Shown here: one piece after another, positions 1 through 8,383 of the stretch
Position numbering within the stretch: the first letter of the stretch is position 1
How the letters are laid out: each line of letters starts with the position of its first letter
Source: GCA-2401155 sp045047085
GTDB taxonomy: Bacteria > Pseudomonadota > Alphaproteobacteria > Rhizobiales > Rhizobiaceae
DNA: 64,000 nucleotides
NCBI GenBank assembly: GCA_045047085.1
Contig: JASFYT010000020.1
Span: 1 to 64,000 of the forward strand
Direction of reading: 5' to 3'
Made by a program: the position numbers and the translations under genes
Notes under the pieces: model-generated
The model's input: only the letters and a program-made list of their open reading frames with translations
The model's database searches: none
What the model was told of the DNA's origin: nothing

Positions 1-128
1 TGATATCAGTCCAGACCATTGTGACCTCCGTCGAATCGTTGAAAATCCGATTGAATCACAAACCTCTGATATCACTCAATTAGTTTCGGGTTGGACACTA
101 AGGTGTTATGGGAACCGGGGAAGACATC

Positions 129-923
129 ATGTTCAGTAAAGCAAATAGAATATTTGGGGCTGTTATTGTAGCTGCAACCATGGCGGCCATCAATCCTACA
201 TTGGCAGTACCAGTAAATGGTACTGGAAATGTCACAAGTCATGTCATATATGGCTCTGGAAACAGTAATGGTTCCTGGACTGGCACCACACAGAATAATA
301 TTGAAATCGGATTGCGCGGAAAGATACCATTTGTAGGTACCAACAATTACAATGGAGTGGATAGCTACAGCTTTGATGCAGGCTTTAAACCGGGTTCTAC
401 ATATCGACCTACTTGGAACTTTGATTGGGCAATAAATGTCAATCAGGATGGCACAAGTAATAGCGGCAGACACATTGGTGATTTAACCTACATGTTGTCT
501 ATGGATTTTGACCCGACAGGTGGAACAAATTTTAGCGGATCGGCCTTTGACCCTATTCATTCGCTGCCACTTTTCGATCATTCATTTGGTAACAACAACA
601 CAACTCAAGGCCAGGGTGTTGAGGCGACCAGTGTTGTTGAATATGCCGGTTTGCTTGCCGGGAGCAACATAGTGCAACAGTCTTGGAGTTATGGATTTTT
701 TCTCAGTATGCTGCCGGGCTTTGATCCAAATGCAGCGGGTATCTATACCATTATGTTGGGTGCGTTTGATGGCCAAAGGGAATTGGCTAGTACCAGCATA
801 AATATTATTGTTAGCGCAGTGCCGGTTCCCGCAGCATTGCCTCTATTTGGCACGGGCATCGCTTTTATGGGATTTGTTGGATGGCGTCGACGTAAAGCTG
901 CGGCGAAGAATATCACGGCCTGA
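129..923 (+). CDS. VPxPA-CTERM sorting-domain protein
   Basis: A 264-residue secreted protein. It starts with a signal peptide (roughly residues 1-27, ending near LAVPVNG) and ends with a VPxPA-CTERM tail: VPVPA at about residue 231, a hydrophobic LPLFGTGIAFMGFVGW helix and an RRRK cluster. In this family the tail anchors the protein until an exosortase-type enzyme processes it. The body is rich in Gly, Asn, Ser and Thr, as expected for an extracellular protein; no catalytic domain is recognised. The ATG at 129 is chosen because GGGGAAG lies just upstream and the signal peptide starts there; an upstream ATG at 108 would add seven polar residues. A second protein with the same tail lies at 22310-23146. 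No exosortase is in the window. Confidence 0.85.
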   Translation: MFSKANRIFGAVIVAATMAAINPTLAVPVNGTGNVTSHVIYGSGNSNGSWTGTTQNNIEIGLRGKIPFVGTNNYNGVDSYSFDAGFKPGSTYRPTWNFDWAINVNQDGTSNSGRHIGDLTYMLSMDFDPTGGTNFSGSAFDPIHSLPLFDHSFGNNNTTQGQGVEATSVVEYAGLLAGSNIVQQSWSYGFFLSMLPGFDPNAAGIYTIMLGAFDGQRELASTSINIIVSAVPVPAALPLFGTGIAFMGFVGWRRRKAAAKNITA

Positions 924-957
924 TACCGGATTCATCCAAGAGTTGATTTGAGAATGT

Positions 958-992
958 AGCATTGGCACCAACTTCGGCGCCAATGCTTTTTT
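958..992 (+). terminator. Rho-independent terminator after the VPxPA-CTERM gene
   Basis: Nine-base stem AGCATTGGC (958-966) with GCCAATGCT (979-987), followed by a run of six T. It lies 35 bases after the stop codon. Confidence 0.8.
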
Positions 993-1031
993 ATCGGTTG
1001 AATTTCGGCAAATCTCTGCCAGTGTTCCGTT

Positions 1032-1610
1032 ATGATTTGGAACTGTGTCCTCAATGCCTGGTCGCCAAGGTTCGGTGATCCCCATCTGATAGGGTGGGTG
1101 ACGGTTGCTGGCTATTTCATCGCCGCCATTCTTGCTATTCTTATTCTTCGGCAATCAGGAAGCCGTACAATTGCCCTACGGCAAGACAAAACTCTTCAAC
1201 TCTGGGGGTTGATTTTTGTAATGCTGCTATTGTTGGGTGCCAACAAGCAATTGGACCTTCAATCGTTTTTACCAGTATTTGCAAAATGCATCGCAAAAGC
1301 TGGAGGGTGGTACGCTGACAGGAGAGCCTATCAAACTGTATTTGTTATCACTCTGGCAATTTCATTCCTGGTACTCTCGGCTGCAGGGCTCCGTTATTTC
1401 AATAATGAAATAAGAAAGAACCCCCTTGCAATCATCGGCCTGATACTTCTGTTAATTTTTATCGTCCTGCGGGCTGCTGCTTTTAATCACTTTGATGGAG
1501 CATTAAATCACAGTTTCTACGGCATTAGCTTGAACTGGATATTGGAATTATCAGGATTATGCTTCATCGCGATGCAAGCCATTTTAAATCTCACGGCGAA
1601 ACACCGATAG
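1032..1610 (+). CDS. Hypothetical multi-pass membrane protein
   Basis: A 192-residue protein with about five hydrophobic helices: residues 22-40, 55-70, 102-122, 132-150 and 165-185. It carries no motif I can tie to a function. It has its own start just after the preceding terminator and sits alone between a surface-protein gene and a convergent DUF2867 gene. The hydrophobic segments alternate with short charged loops (for example NNEIRKNP), which supports a real integral membrane protein rather than a chance reading frame. Function unknown. Confidence 0.6.
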   Translation: MIWNCVLNAWSPRFGDPHLIGWVTVAGYFIAAILAILILRQSGSRTIALRQDKTLQLWGLIFVMLLLLGANKQLDLQSFLPVFAKCIAKAGGWYADRRAYQTVFVITLAISFLVLSAAGLRYFNNEIRKNPLAIIGLILLLIFIVLRAAAFNHFDGALNHSFYGISLNWILELSGLCFIAMQAILNLTAKHR

Positions 1611-1663
1611 AAAAGGTCCAATCCGAAACAGTCACTTCTGATGTCTTTCAACCACATTTTCTT

Positions 1664-2176
1664 CTAATTGTCGAAATCGGGCTTGGGCAGGTTTTCCTGC
1701 AATCGCGCCAGAGATTTGCGAACGATCAATCGATGCGCAAATGCAACCGGGAACATGTAGACACGGCCAAACCAGTTATGCGTAATGACTGAAGAAGTGA
1801 TGGACAATCGATGTTCATCTGTTGTCACGCAGGTCATAACATCCAGATGCTTGTCGCGCGCAGTGAGGCAAAGCACTTCCGGTTCGATATGTTCGACAAG
1901 AAAAAAGTCGAGATGGTCCCCGACTTTAATATTGGAGTGAGGCGTGCCGGAAAATCCACCTATAGGTTTAACCCCAAAACAACGCGAGATTGCATCGCGC
2001 ACCCAAAAAGCTATTTTCATCACCGGCATAGGCTGTGCCATAACCCTGTTCCATGCTTCCAGTGCGCTCAACCCCGTTGTAAGCGTGATCGATTGACTGT
2101 CCAGATAATACAGTTTTTTAACCGGCGCGACCAGTTGCGCCGCCGCCGTCAAATTCTGGTTTTGGATTGAAGCCAT
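1664..2176 (-). CDS. DUF2867 family protein
   Basis: A 170-residue soluble protein resembling the DUF2867 family by its overall pattern: an N-terminal strand-rich part, a central GDHLDFFLVE segment and a C-terminal HNWFGRVYMFPVAFAHRLIV segment. Members of the family often stand alone or next to NAD(P)-binding oxidoreductases, and their function is not established. The gene is convergent with the membrane protein at 1032-1610 and lies downstream of icd on the same strand, but a strong terminator separates them, so it is probably transcribed on its own. Confidence 0.65.
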   Translation of the reverse strand: MASIQNQNLTAAAQLVAPVKKLYYLDSQSITLTTGLSALEAWNRVMAQPMPVMKIAFWVRDAISRCFGVKPIGGFSGTPHSNIKVGDHLDFFLVEHIEPEVLCLTARDKHLDVMTCVTTDEHRLSITSSVITHNWFGRVYMFPVAFAHRLIVRKSLARLQENLPKPDFDN

Positions 2177-2213
2177 GGAGTAATTTGTCTCCTTGTATCA
2201 GGGTGTAAAGTAG

Positions 2214-2245
2214 ATAGAAAAAAGGCCAGTTCCGGTGAACTGGCC
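2214..2245 (-). terminator. Terminator of icd (minus strand)
   Basis: Perfect 9-bp stem GGCCAGTTC (2224-2232) and GAACTGGCC (2237-2245), loop CGGT. Read on the minus strand it is followed by a T run (the A run just below 2224). It lies 22 bases past the icd stop. Confidence 0.85.
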
Positions 2246-2267
2246 AAATAATAAAACTTGCAGAAAC

Positions 2268-3479
2268 CTAGCTCATGGCTTTTTGCAAATTCGCATCCAC
2301 AGCATCAAGGAAACCGGTTGTGGAGAGCCAAGGTTGATCTGGACCGATCAACAGTGCCAAATCCTTGGTCATGGAACCAGATTGCACCGTATCAATGCAA
2401 ACTTTTTCCAGTGTATCTGTGAATTTTTTCAATTCAGAATTATTGTCGAGCTTGGCACGATGCGCCAAACCTCTGGTCCAGGCAAATATTGACGCGATGG
2501 AATTTGTTGAGGTTTCTTCACCTTTTTGGTGCTGACGATAATGGCGCGTCACGGTACCGTGCGCTGCTTCCGCCTCAACCGTTTTGCCATCTGGTGTTGC
2601 AAGCACTGAAGTCATCAGGCCAAGGGAACCAAAGCCTTGAGCCACGATGTCAGACTGTACGTCGCCATCATAGTTCTTACAGGCCCAAAGATATCCGCCG
2701 GACCATTTAAGGGAAGCGGCAACCATATCGTCGATAAGGCGGTGCTCATACCAGATTTCAGCAGCTTTAAACTGCTCCTCAAATTCAGCTTCATAAACTT
2801 CCTGAAAGATATCTTTAAAGCGGCCGTCATAGATTTTCATTATGGTGTTTTTGGTTGAAAGATAAACCGGAACCTTGCGTTGCAAGCCGTAGTTCAGCGA
2901 TGCGCGGGCAAAATCATAAATCGAATTATCGAGGTTATACATGCCCATGGCAATGCCTGCTGATGGTGCATCAAATATGTCATATTCTTGCGTCGTGCCA
3001 TCATCGCCAACAAATTTCATTGTAAGCTTTCCCTTGCCTGGGAATTTAAAATCCGTGGCGCGGTATTGATCACCATAAGCATGACGGCCAATGATAATTG
3101 GCTTGGTCCAGCCCGGAACCAGCCGGGGTACATTGTTCATGATGATCGGTTCGCGAAAAATCACACCGCCCAAAATATTGCGGATGGTACCATTTGGCGA
3201 GCGATACATTCTCTTCAGGCCAAATTCCTCAACCCGTGCTTCGTCCGGAGTGATGGTTGCGCATTTGATGCCAACGCCGATTTCCTTGATGGCATTCGCT
3301 GCATCAACGGTAATTTGGTCATCCGTATCATCGCGGGCTTCCATGCCCAAATCGTAATATTTCAAATCAACATCCAGATATGGATGGATCAGTTTTTCCT
3401 TGATGAACTGCCAAATGATACGTGTCATTTCATCGCCGTCCAGTTCAACGACGGGGTTTTCAACCTTAATTTTAGTCAT
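2268..3479 (-). CDS. icd: NADP-dependent isocitrate dehydrogenase (type II)
   Basis: 403 residues. It oxidatively decarboxylates isocitrate to 2-oxoglutarate with NADP+ in the TCA cycle, in the cytoplasm. The sequence matches the homodimeric eukaryote-like (type II) enzymes common in alphaproteobacteria: N-terminal VENPVVELDGDEMTRIIW, the substrate-binding KRMYRSPNGTIRN segment near residue 90-105, the IIGRHAYGDQYRATD loop and the C-terminal EAAHGTVTRHYR motif. The ATG at 3479 is chosen because AGAAGAG lies upstream and the family begins MxKIKV; a longer frame to 3521 adds 14 residues without a better ribosome site. Monocistronic, with its own terminator. Confidence 0.96.
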   Translation of the reverse strand: MTKIKVENPVVELDGDEMTRIIWQFIKEKLIHPYLDVDLKYYDLGMEARDDTDDQITVDAANAIKEIGVGIKCATITPDEARVEEFGLKRMYRSPNGTIRNILGGVIFREPIIMNNVPRLVPGWTKPIIIGRHAYGDQYRATDFKFPGKGKLTMKFVGDDGTTQEYDIFDAPSAGIAMGMYNLDNSIYDFARASLNYGLQRKVPVYLSTKNTIMKIYDGRFKDIFQEVYEAEFEEQFKAAEIWYEHRLIDDMVAASLKWSGGYLWACKNYDGDVQSDIVAQGFGSLGLMTSVLATPDGKTVEAEAAHGTVTRHYRQHQKGEETSTNSIASIFAWTRGLAHRAKLDNNSELKKFTDTLEKVCIDTVQSGSMTKDLALLIGPDQPWLSTTGFLDAVDANLQKAMS

Positions 3480-3587
3480 GGTAATCTCTTCTTTTAAAAA
3501 CATGCAGAATCGCTGCATCACGGGAGAGGGTGATTATATGGCCCGTATAGCAAAGCATTTCATGTGACGCAAAGGGGGTAAGTCGTC

Positions 3588-4352
3588 TTATTGCTGCATC
3601 GAAATTAAACGCGGCATGCCAACTCTGCCAAAGCCGGGTAATTTAATGGCAGGACGCAGAACATCAATTCCTGCAACCAGCCCAAAAATGTTTATCTCCA
3701 GCCCCTCAACCTTCGCGATAGCGATGCCGATATATCCTTTGTAGGATATCTGCCAGCCTGTATTGCTCTGGGTTGGTGAAAGCCAATTGTCATAACCGAT
3801 AAAGTCTTTTCCTATAGCCGTCGGGGGCAGGGTGGCCTGAAGCTCGGGAACGCTTCGGATTACATGGGCAACAAACGAATTGCTGTTGGGGCCGGGCCAC
3901 AGGATGTAGCCGCCATAATTATTATATGGATAATTCCGAATGGCATTTTCAATTTTCGGGATAAGAGCCTGCGCAGCGGCCCCTGTGACTTCGTATTGAA
4001 GTTGAGGACTTGAGGAATACCAAAAACCATCGGCCGGGTAGTTGTTGTGTCTGACGGGCTGCCCCCAACCCACCACATCATAACGATGATATTCTGTTTC
4101 TGATTGACGCTTTATGACCAGCCAACTATGAACTGCAAAAATACCTTTCCATCGCCCGGTGCGGGCCGAATAAATCCGTACCATGGCGTCCGTATGTTTT
4201 TGGGGGGAGGGTATTGTATGAGAACTCGACCAGTTTGCGCTGCTCCAACTGCTTGGCCATTCCCCTTGCGAATAAACCACCGCATGTACACCCAAAGGTG
4301 CCATAAACACAAACAGGAACATCAATATCAGTCTGCGCGTCAATTTAATCAT
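3588..4352 (-). CDS. DUF3750 family secreted protein
   Basis: About 254 residues with an N-terminal signal peptide or anchor (MIKLTRRLILMFLFVFMAPLG). The body has the pattern of DUF3750 proteins: TGRWKGIFAVHSWLVIK, YDVVGWGQP, PNSNSFVAHVIR and PTAIGKDF. Conserved His, Trp, Asn and Ser positions in the NSNSFVAH segment suggest a hydrolase-like fold, but no activity is established. The start at 4352 (MIKLTRR) is favoured over 4370 because the positively charged signal-peptide start lies there. It is divergent from trmJ, with about 85 bases between them. Confidence 0.7.
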   Translation of the reverse strand: MIKLTRRLILMFLFVFMAPLGVHAVVYSQGEWPSSWSSANWSSSHTIPSPQKHTDAMVRIYSARTGRWKGIFAVHSWLVIKRQSETEYHRYDVVGWGQPVRHNNYPADGFWYSSSPQLQYEVTGAAAQALIPKIENAIRNYPYNNYGGYILWPGPNSNSFVAHVIRSVPELQATLPPTAIGKDFIGYDNWLSPTQSNTGWQISYKGYIGIAIAKVEGLEINIFGLVAGIDVLRPAIKLPGFGRVGMPRLISMQQ

Positions 4353-4438
4353 TGTAATATCAGAGACCATGTTGTGTGTAGCGGGACGACTATAGCTGAA
4401 TTCGGGTTAGAATGCGGCATAACGAATTTGTGAGAATA

Positions 4439-5218
4439 ATGGCAGGCACTGATAACAAAAAAGAACTGATAACCGAAGGCCCGGTAATTGTACTTTGCGA
4501 ACCGCAATTGGGCGAGAATATCGGCATGGTCGCCAGAGCCATGGCAAATTTCGGTCTGGCAGAGCTGCGATTGGTCAATCCGCGCGATGGCTGGCCCAGC
4601 GACAAGGCAAGGAGCGCTGCCAGCAATGCGGACCATGTGATTGATGCCACTAGGGTTTATGATCGGGTTGAGGACGCAATCGCAGATTTGCATTTCACCT
4701 ATGCAACCACGGCGCGCCACCGCGATATGTTGAAATCCGTACGCGCGCCGCGCGAAGCAATTGCAACATTGATGACCAAATTCAAAGCTGGTGAGAAAAC
4801 CGGTCTTTTATTTGGTCGCGAGCGCTGGGGCCTCAACAATGAGGAAATCGCCCTTTGCGACGAAATCGTAACATTCCCGGTCAATCCGGCTTTCGCCTCA
4901 TTAAACATCGCGCAGGCGGTTTTGCTGATGAGCTATGAATGGATGAACGCCTCCATGGCCGAACCGGAAAAAGCAGTTTTCGGTGCGATCGACAGCGAAG
5001 TCGCCAGCAAGCACGAACTGGTCGGTCTGTTCGAACATTTAGAAAGTGCGTTGGAGGATGCAAGATATTTCCACCCGCCAGCAAAAAAAGAACGCATGCG
5101 CTTAAACCTGCGCAATTCTTTCACCCACGCCAACTTAAAATCCCCCGAAATTCATGCACTTCGCGGCGCGATTGCAGCTTTGGAACGCCGTTGGATGAAA
5201 AAACGCGGCGAGTGGTAA
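4439..5218 (+). CDS. trmJ: tRNA (cytidine/uridine-2'-O-)-methyltransferase TrmJ-like
   Basis: 259 residues, SPOUT fold. Predicted to 2'-O-methylate position 32 of tRNAs using S-adenosylmethionine. The three SpoU motifs are visible: EPQLGENIGMVARAMANF (motif 1), LLFGRERWGLNNEEI (motif 2) and FASLNIAQAVLLMSYE (motif 3); the Asn/Arg of motif 1 is the catalytic region. A C-terminal helical extension follows, as in TrmJ. The ATG at 4439 (MAGTDNK) is preferred; 4412 would add nine residues. It lies upstream of clpP, separated by a gap holding a probable heat-shock promoter. Confidence 0.85.
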   Translation: MAGTDNKKELITEGPVIVLCEPQLGENIGMVARAMANFGLAELRLVNPRDGWPSDKARSAASNADHVIDATRVYDRVEDAIADLHFTYATTARHRDMLKSVRAPREAIATLMTKFKAGEKTGLLFGRERWGLNNEEIALCDEIVTFPVNPAFASLNIAQAVLLMSYEWMNASMAEPEKAVFGAIDSEVASKHELVGLFEHLESALEDARYFHPPAKKERMRLNLRNSFTHANLKSPEIHALRGAIAALERRWMKKRGEW

Positions 5219-5270
5219 ATTTTCCGGCAATCAAATCGGGAGTTTTCTTTACTTTTCCCGTTAACTCGCC

Positions 5271-5299
5271 CTTTAAGTTTGTTGTGCCATTCCCTATCT
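5271..5299 (+). promoter_or_regulatory. RpoH-like promoter before clpP
   Basis: CTTTAAG (5271-5277) then CCCTATCT (5292-5299) with a 14-base spacer resembles the sigma-32 pattern CTTGAA / CCCCATNT. It lies 50 bases before the clpP start, which fits heat control of clpP. Seen by eye only; one mismatch in each box. Confidence 0.45.
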
Positions 5300-5348
5300 T
5301 GTGCAGTAGAAATTTGATTCGAACCATCCGTACAAAGGCGATGTGATA

Positions 5349-5975
5349 ATGAGAGACCCAGTAGAAACCTATATGAACTTAGTTCCCATGGTTGTTGAAC
5401 AAACCAACCGGGGCGAACGCTCTTACGATATTTTTTCGCGCCTTTTGAAGGAGCGCGTTATTTTCCTTACCGGTCAGGTCGAAGATGGCCTCGCTTCGCT
5501 CATTTGTGCTCAGCTGTTGTTCCTTGAAGCAGAAAATCCAAAAAAAGAAATCAACCTTTATATCAATTCACCTGGAGGAGTGGTGACTTCAGGCATGGCA
5601 ATCTACGATACCATGCAGTTCATTAAGCCTCCGGTTTCCACCCTTTGCATGGGGCAGGCTGCCTCCATGGGCTCACTTCTCTTATGTGCCGGTGCAAAAG
5701 ACATGCGCTTTGCACTACCAAATGCCCGCATCATGGTACATCAGCCTTCAGGCGGTTTTCAGGGTCAGGCTTCCGATATTCAGCGTCATGCCGAAGACAT
5801 CATGAAAATGAAGCGTCGTTTGAACGAGATATACGTCAAGCATACCGGTCAGGATTACGATGTCATTGAAACAACACTCGATCGTGATCACTTCATGACA
5901 GCCGATGAGACCAAAGAGTTTGGCATCATCGATAAAGTGCTCGATGAGCGTTTGGATGAAGCCGACGAAAGCTAA
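5349..5975 (+). CDS. clpP: ATP-dependent Clp protease proteolytic subunit
   Basis: 208 residues, usual size for ClpP. It is the serine peptidase that forms the double heptameric chamber of ClpXP/ClpAP in the cytoplasm. The active-site Ser is in GQAASMGS, the His in MVHQPSGG and the Asp in the ETTLDRDHFM region; INSPGG forms the oxyanion region. The ATG at 5349 gives the family start MRDPVETYMNLVP; a GTG at 5343 is the alternative. clpX follows after about 295 bases, with stem-loops and a palindrome in the gap, so the two are probably separately controlled. Confidence 0.97.
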   Translation: MRDPVETYMNLVPMVVEQTNRGERSYDIFSRLLKERVIFLTGQVEDGLASLICAQLLFLEAENPKKEINLYINSPGGVVTSGMAIYDTMQFIKPPVSTLCMGQAASMGSLLLCAGAKDMRFALPNARIMVHQPSGGFQGQASDIQRHAEDIMKMKRRLNEIYVKHTGQDYDVIETTLDRDHFMTADETKEFGIIDKVLDERLDEADES

Positions 5976-6020
5976 AACGAGAGCTGGAAGGCTCCGTTTA
6001 AGGCGAAAAAACAGGGTGAT

Positions 6021-6046
6021 TGGCCAGATAAATACAAAACTGGCCA
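6021..6046. terminator. Stem-loop between clpP and clpX
   Basis: TGGCCAG (6021-6027) pairs with CTGGCCA (6040-6046) around a 12-base loop; only a short T tract follows, so this is a weak terminator or RNA-processing hairpin. Confidence 0.4.
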
Positions 6047-6088
6047 GTTTCCCGTAAGTCCGTTAAGCTAATATACAGCTTTTTGCAC

Positions 6089-6110
6089 ATACACTGATTG
6101 TCTAGTGTAT
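6089..6110. promoter_or_regulatory. Operator-like palindrome upstream of clpX
   Basis: ATACACT (6089-6095) and AGTGTAT (6104-6110) form a perfect 7-bp inverted repeat with an 8-base spacer, in the clpP-clpX gap. This is the geometry of a dimeric repressor site; the regulator is unknown. Confidence 0.35.
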
Positions 6111-6270
6111 TGTGGAAAGTGAATTTTTAGCCACTAATGCGCCTTAATTGGCCTGATCTAATGGTGGCGACAAGACGAGTAGGCTTTCATATGATTTTGG
6201 AAGTATGGAAAATTTAATGCGAGAATGAGGCCTATCAAAAGGCCGACAGTCTCAATTGCAGGATTTTTTG

Positions 6271-7560
6271 ATGAGTAAAATTTCGAATACCGGTGGTGAT
6301 GACGGCGGCAGTTCAAAGAACACACTTTATTGTTCCTTCTGCGGAAAAAGCCAACACGAAGTACGCAAGCTAATTGCTGGTCCAACCGTTTTCATCTGCG
6401 ATGAGTGCGTGGAACTTTGCATGGATATTATCCGTGAGGAAAATAAATCCTCCATGGTTAAATCCGGCGAGGGAATTCCGACACCTCAGGAAATTATGAA
6501 TGTTCTCGATGACTATGTCATCGGTCAGTCCCATGCCAAGCGTGTGTTGTCTGTTGCAGTTCATAACCACTATAAACGTCTCAATCACGCCTCACAGGAT
6601 AAAGAGCAGGACGTTGAACTCTCGAAATCCAATATCATGTTGATCGGCCCAACCGGTTGCGGCAAGACTTTGCTCGCTCAGACTTTGGCTCGTATCCTTG
6701 ATGTGCCGTTCACAATGGCTGACGCCACCACACTTACCGAAGCGGGCTATGTGGGCGAAGACGTTGAAAACATCATTTTGAAATTGCTTCAGGCTGCTGA
6801 TTATAACGTGGAACGCGCTGAGCGCGGTATCGTTTATATCGATGAGGTCGACAAGATTTCCCGTAAATCCGACAATCCATCCATCACCCGAGATGTATCG
6901 GGCGAGGGTGTGCAGCAGGCATTGCTGAAAATCATGGAAGGCACGGTTGCATCCGTTCCTCCTCAAGGTGGACGTAAGCACCCACAACAGGAATTCCTGC
7001 AAGTTGATACAACCAACATGCTGTTTGTATGTGGTGGTGCATTTTCAGGCCTTGATAACATTATTTCAGACCGTGGCCGTAAAACCTCGATTGGATTTGG
7101 TGCGCACGTGGATAATCCGGAAGATCGCAAAACCGGCGAGCTCCTCCGCAAGGTTGAGCCTGAAGATTTGCAGAAATTTGGTCTTATCCCGGAATTCATC
7201 GGTCGTGTGCCTGTTTTGGCAACCCTTGAAGATCTGGACGAAGATGCCTTGGTGAAAATCCTTTCTGAGCCAAAAAATGCGCTGGTAAAACAATATCAGC
7301 GTTTGTTTGCCATGGAAGACGTTGAACTGTCTTTCCATGAGGATGCATTGAAATCCATTGCGCGCCGCGCAATTGATCGCAAAACCGGCGCTCGCGGCCT
7401 TCGCTCCATCCTTGAAGGTATTTTGCTTGATACCATGTTCGATCTGCCAGCCCTTGAAGGCGTGCAGGAAGTGGTTATCTCAGAAGAAGTCGTGGATGGT
7501 GATGCCCGTCCGCTTTACATCTACTCTGAGAAATCTGAGGAAAAAGAAGCAAGCGCTTAA
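6271..7560 (+). CDS. clpX: ATP-dependent Clp protease ATP-binding subunit
   Basis: 429 residues. AAA+ unfoldase that feeds substrates to ClpP. Order of domains: N-terminal zinc-binding domain with CSFC and CDEC (about residues 15-45), Walker A GPTGCGKT (about 125), pore loop GYVGEDVE, Walker B IVYIDEVDK, the KTSIGFG loop that docks on ClpP, and the sensor-2 GARGLRSILE near residue 370. The start at 6271 (MSKISNTGG) is supported by CAGGA nine bases upstream; 6256 is a less likely alternative. It is in the usual order clpP-clpX-lon. Confidence 0.97.
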   Translation: MSKISNTGGDDGGSSKNTLYCSFCGKSQHEVRKLIAGPTVFICDECVELCMDIIREENKSSMVKSGEGIPTPQEIMNVLDDYVIGQSHAKRVLSVAVHNHYKRLNHASQDKEQDVELSKSNIMLIGPTGCGKTLLAQTLARILDVPFTMADATTLTEAGYVGEDVENIILKLLQAADYNVERAERGIVYIDEVDKISRKSDNPSITRDVSGEGVQQALLKIMEGTVASVPPQGGRKHPQQEFLQVDTTNMLFVCGGAFSGLDNIISDRGRKTSIGFGAHVDNPEDRKTGELLRKVEPEDLQKFGLIPEFIGRVPVLATLEDLDEDALVKILSEPKNALVKQYQRLFAMEDVELSFHEDALKSIARRAIDRKTGARGLRSILEGILLDTMFDLPALEGVQEVVISEEVVDGDARPLYIYSEKSEEKEASA

Positions 7561-7657
7561 AGCACTTCTCGAAAAGTAACAACCGGTTTTCGGATAAGAA
7601 GTGTTGGAAAAAAGGTTAGAGTGCATGAGCGGTTCAAAGAAAAGTGAAAGCGCTCTA
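7561..7657. repeat. Rhizobiales-style intergenic palindromic repeat
   Basis: Directly after clpX, AGCACTTCT(C)GAAAA pairs with TTTTCGG(ATA)AGAAGTGTT (7561-7605), and a related segment with GAGCGGTTC and GAAAGCGCTCT follows to 7657. The CGAAAACCGGTT / GAACCGCTC style recalls the short interspersed palindromes found in many Rhizobiales intergenic regions. It may also serve as the clpX terminator. Identification is from memory of the pattern. Confidence 0.45.
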
Positions 7658-7669
7658 AGACTATGATTT

Positions 7670-7707
7670 TCATCCCCGGGTTAGCTGATCAAGTGATACG
7701 GGGATGA
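7670..7707 (+). promoter_or_regulatory. Hairpin occluding a ribosome-binding site
   Basis: TCATCCCCG (7670-7678) is perfectly complementary to CGGGGATGA (7699-7707), loop of 20 bases. The 3' arm contains the GGGGA Shine-Dalgarno of the gene starting at 7709, so the folded RNA would hide the ribosome site. It may be a translational switch or simply a stem from a terminator. Confidence 0.4.
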
Positions 7708-7708
7708 T

Positions 7709-8107
7709 ATGCTAGATCTTTTCAAGACGACGATCATTCAATTTCAGGCGCTACCTTTGGGCGTTTCTATCTGGGTAAACTGGATGGGGGCCTTGTTTAT
7801 GTTGGCCTTTGTCTTTGCCTTCAAACATAAAGCGGCACGTTTCGCCCTGTTTACGTTTTTCGTACTTACCATTATGGGTGCAATGATCGCGGTCTGGCTT
7901 ACCGGTTCAATTCACTGGATTGCACTGGTCCACCTGATTGTCTGGCCACCACTTCTGGTTCATCTGATAAATCGTGAAATTCGCAATGATGGATTCGAGC
8001 CAAAGAGCTTTTATGGCGTTTGGGTGATTTTATTGACCATCACCATGGTCGTCTCACTACTATTTGATCTGCGTGATGTGGTTTTGGTATTTGCGGGAAA
8101 TAAATAG
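7709..8107 (+). CDS. Conserved small membrane protein between clpX and lon
   Basis: 132 residues with four predicted membrane helices (about 20-38, 44-68, 70-92 and 106-128). No catalytic motif is visible. Its ribosome site GGGGAT is held in a potential hairpin. Its place between clpX and lon suggests a role in membrane or stress physiology, but that is only context. The hydrophobic pattern, strong Shine-Dalgarno and codon use support a genuine gene. Function unknown. Confidence 0.65.
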   Translation: MLDLFKTTIIQFQALPLGVSIWVNWMGALFMLAFVFAFKHKAARFALFTFFVLTIMGAMIAVWLTGSIHWIALVHLIVWPPLLVHLINREIRNDGFEPKSFYGVWVILLTITMVVSLLFDLRDVVLVFAGNK

Positions 8108-8177
8108 GTTTTGGTAACACAGTCGAGTGGCAGATAATGCTGTTTCCGCGGAACCTCATATAAATCTGCAGTTTACT

Positions 8178-8207
8178 CTTGAAGCGTTGCCACGCGGTCC
8201 CCAAATT
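8178..8207 (+). promoter_or_regulatory. RpoH-like promoter of lon
   Basis: CTTGAA (8178-8183), a 15-base spacer, then CCCCAAATT (8199-8207): a close match to sigma-32 promoters. It leaves a leader of about 165 bases before lon, a classical heat-shock gene. Confidence 0.6.
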
Positions 8208-8383
8208 ATAGTGAACAAACCCAAAAGCGCACAGCCTGATTCACAACAAAATTATAGCGGTGCTAAGGTTTATCAGAATAAGCGGTATTCCTTCCAGTGC
8301 GCAGCGTATATACAAGATTCGCAAGGGTCTCTCTAAGGGGGCGCCGGATTCACTTTGGCAAACCCAATAAGGAAATAAAGATT

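Noticed and set aside
8127..8336. A 69-aa open frame before lon
   Set aside because: It lies across the probable heat-shock promoter and lon leader, has no ribosome site and no family match.
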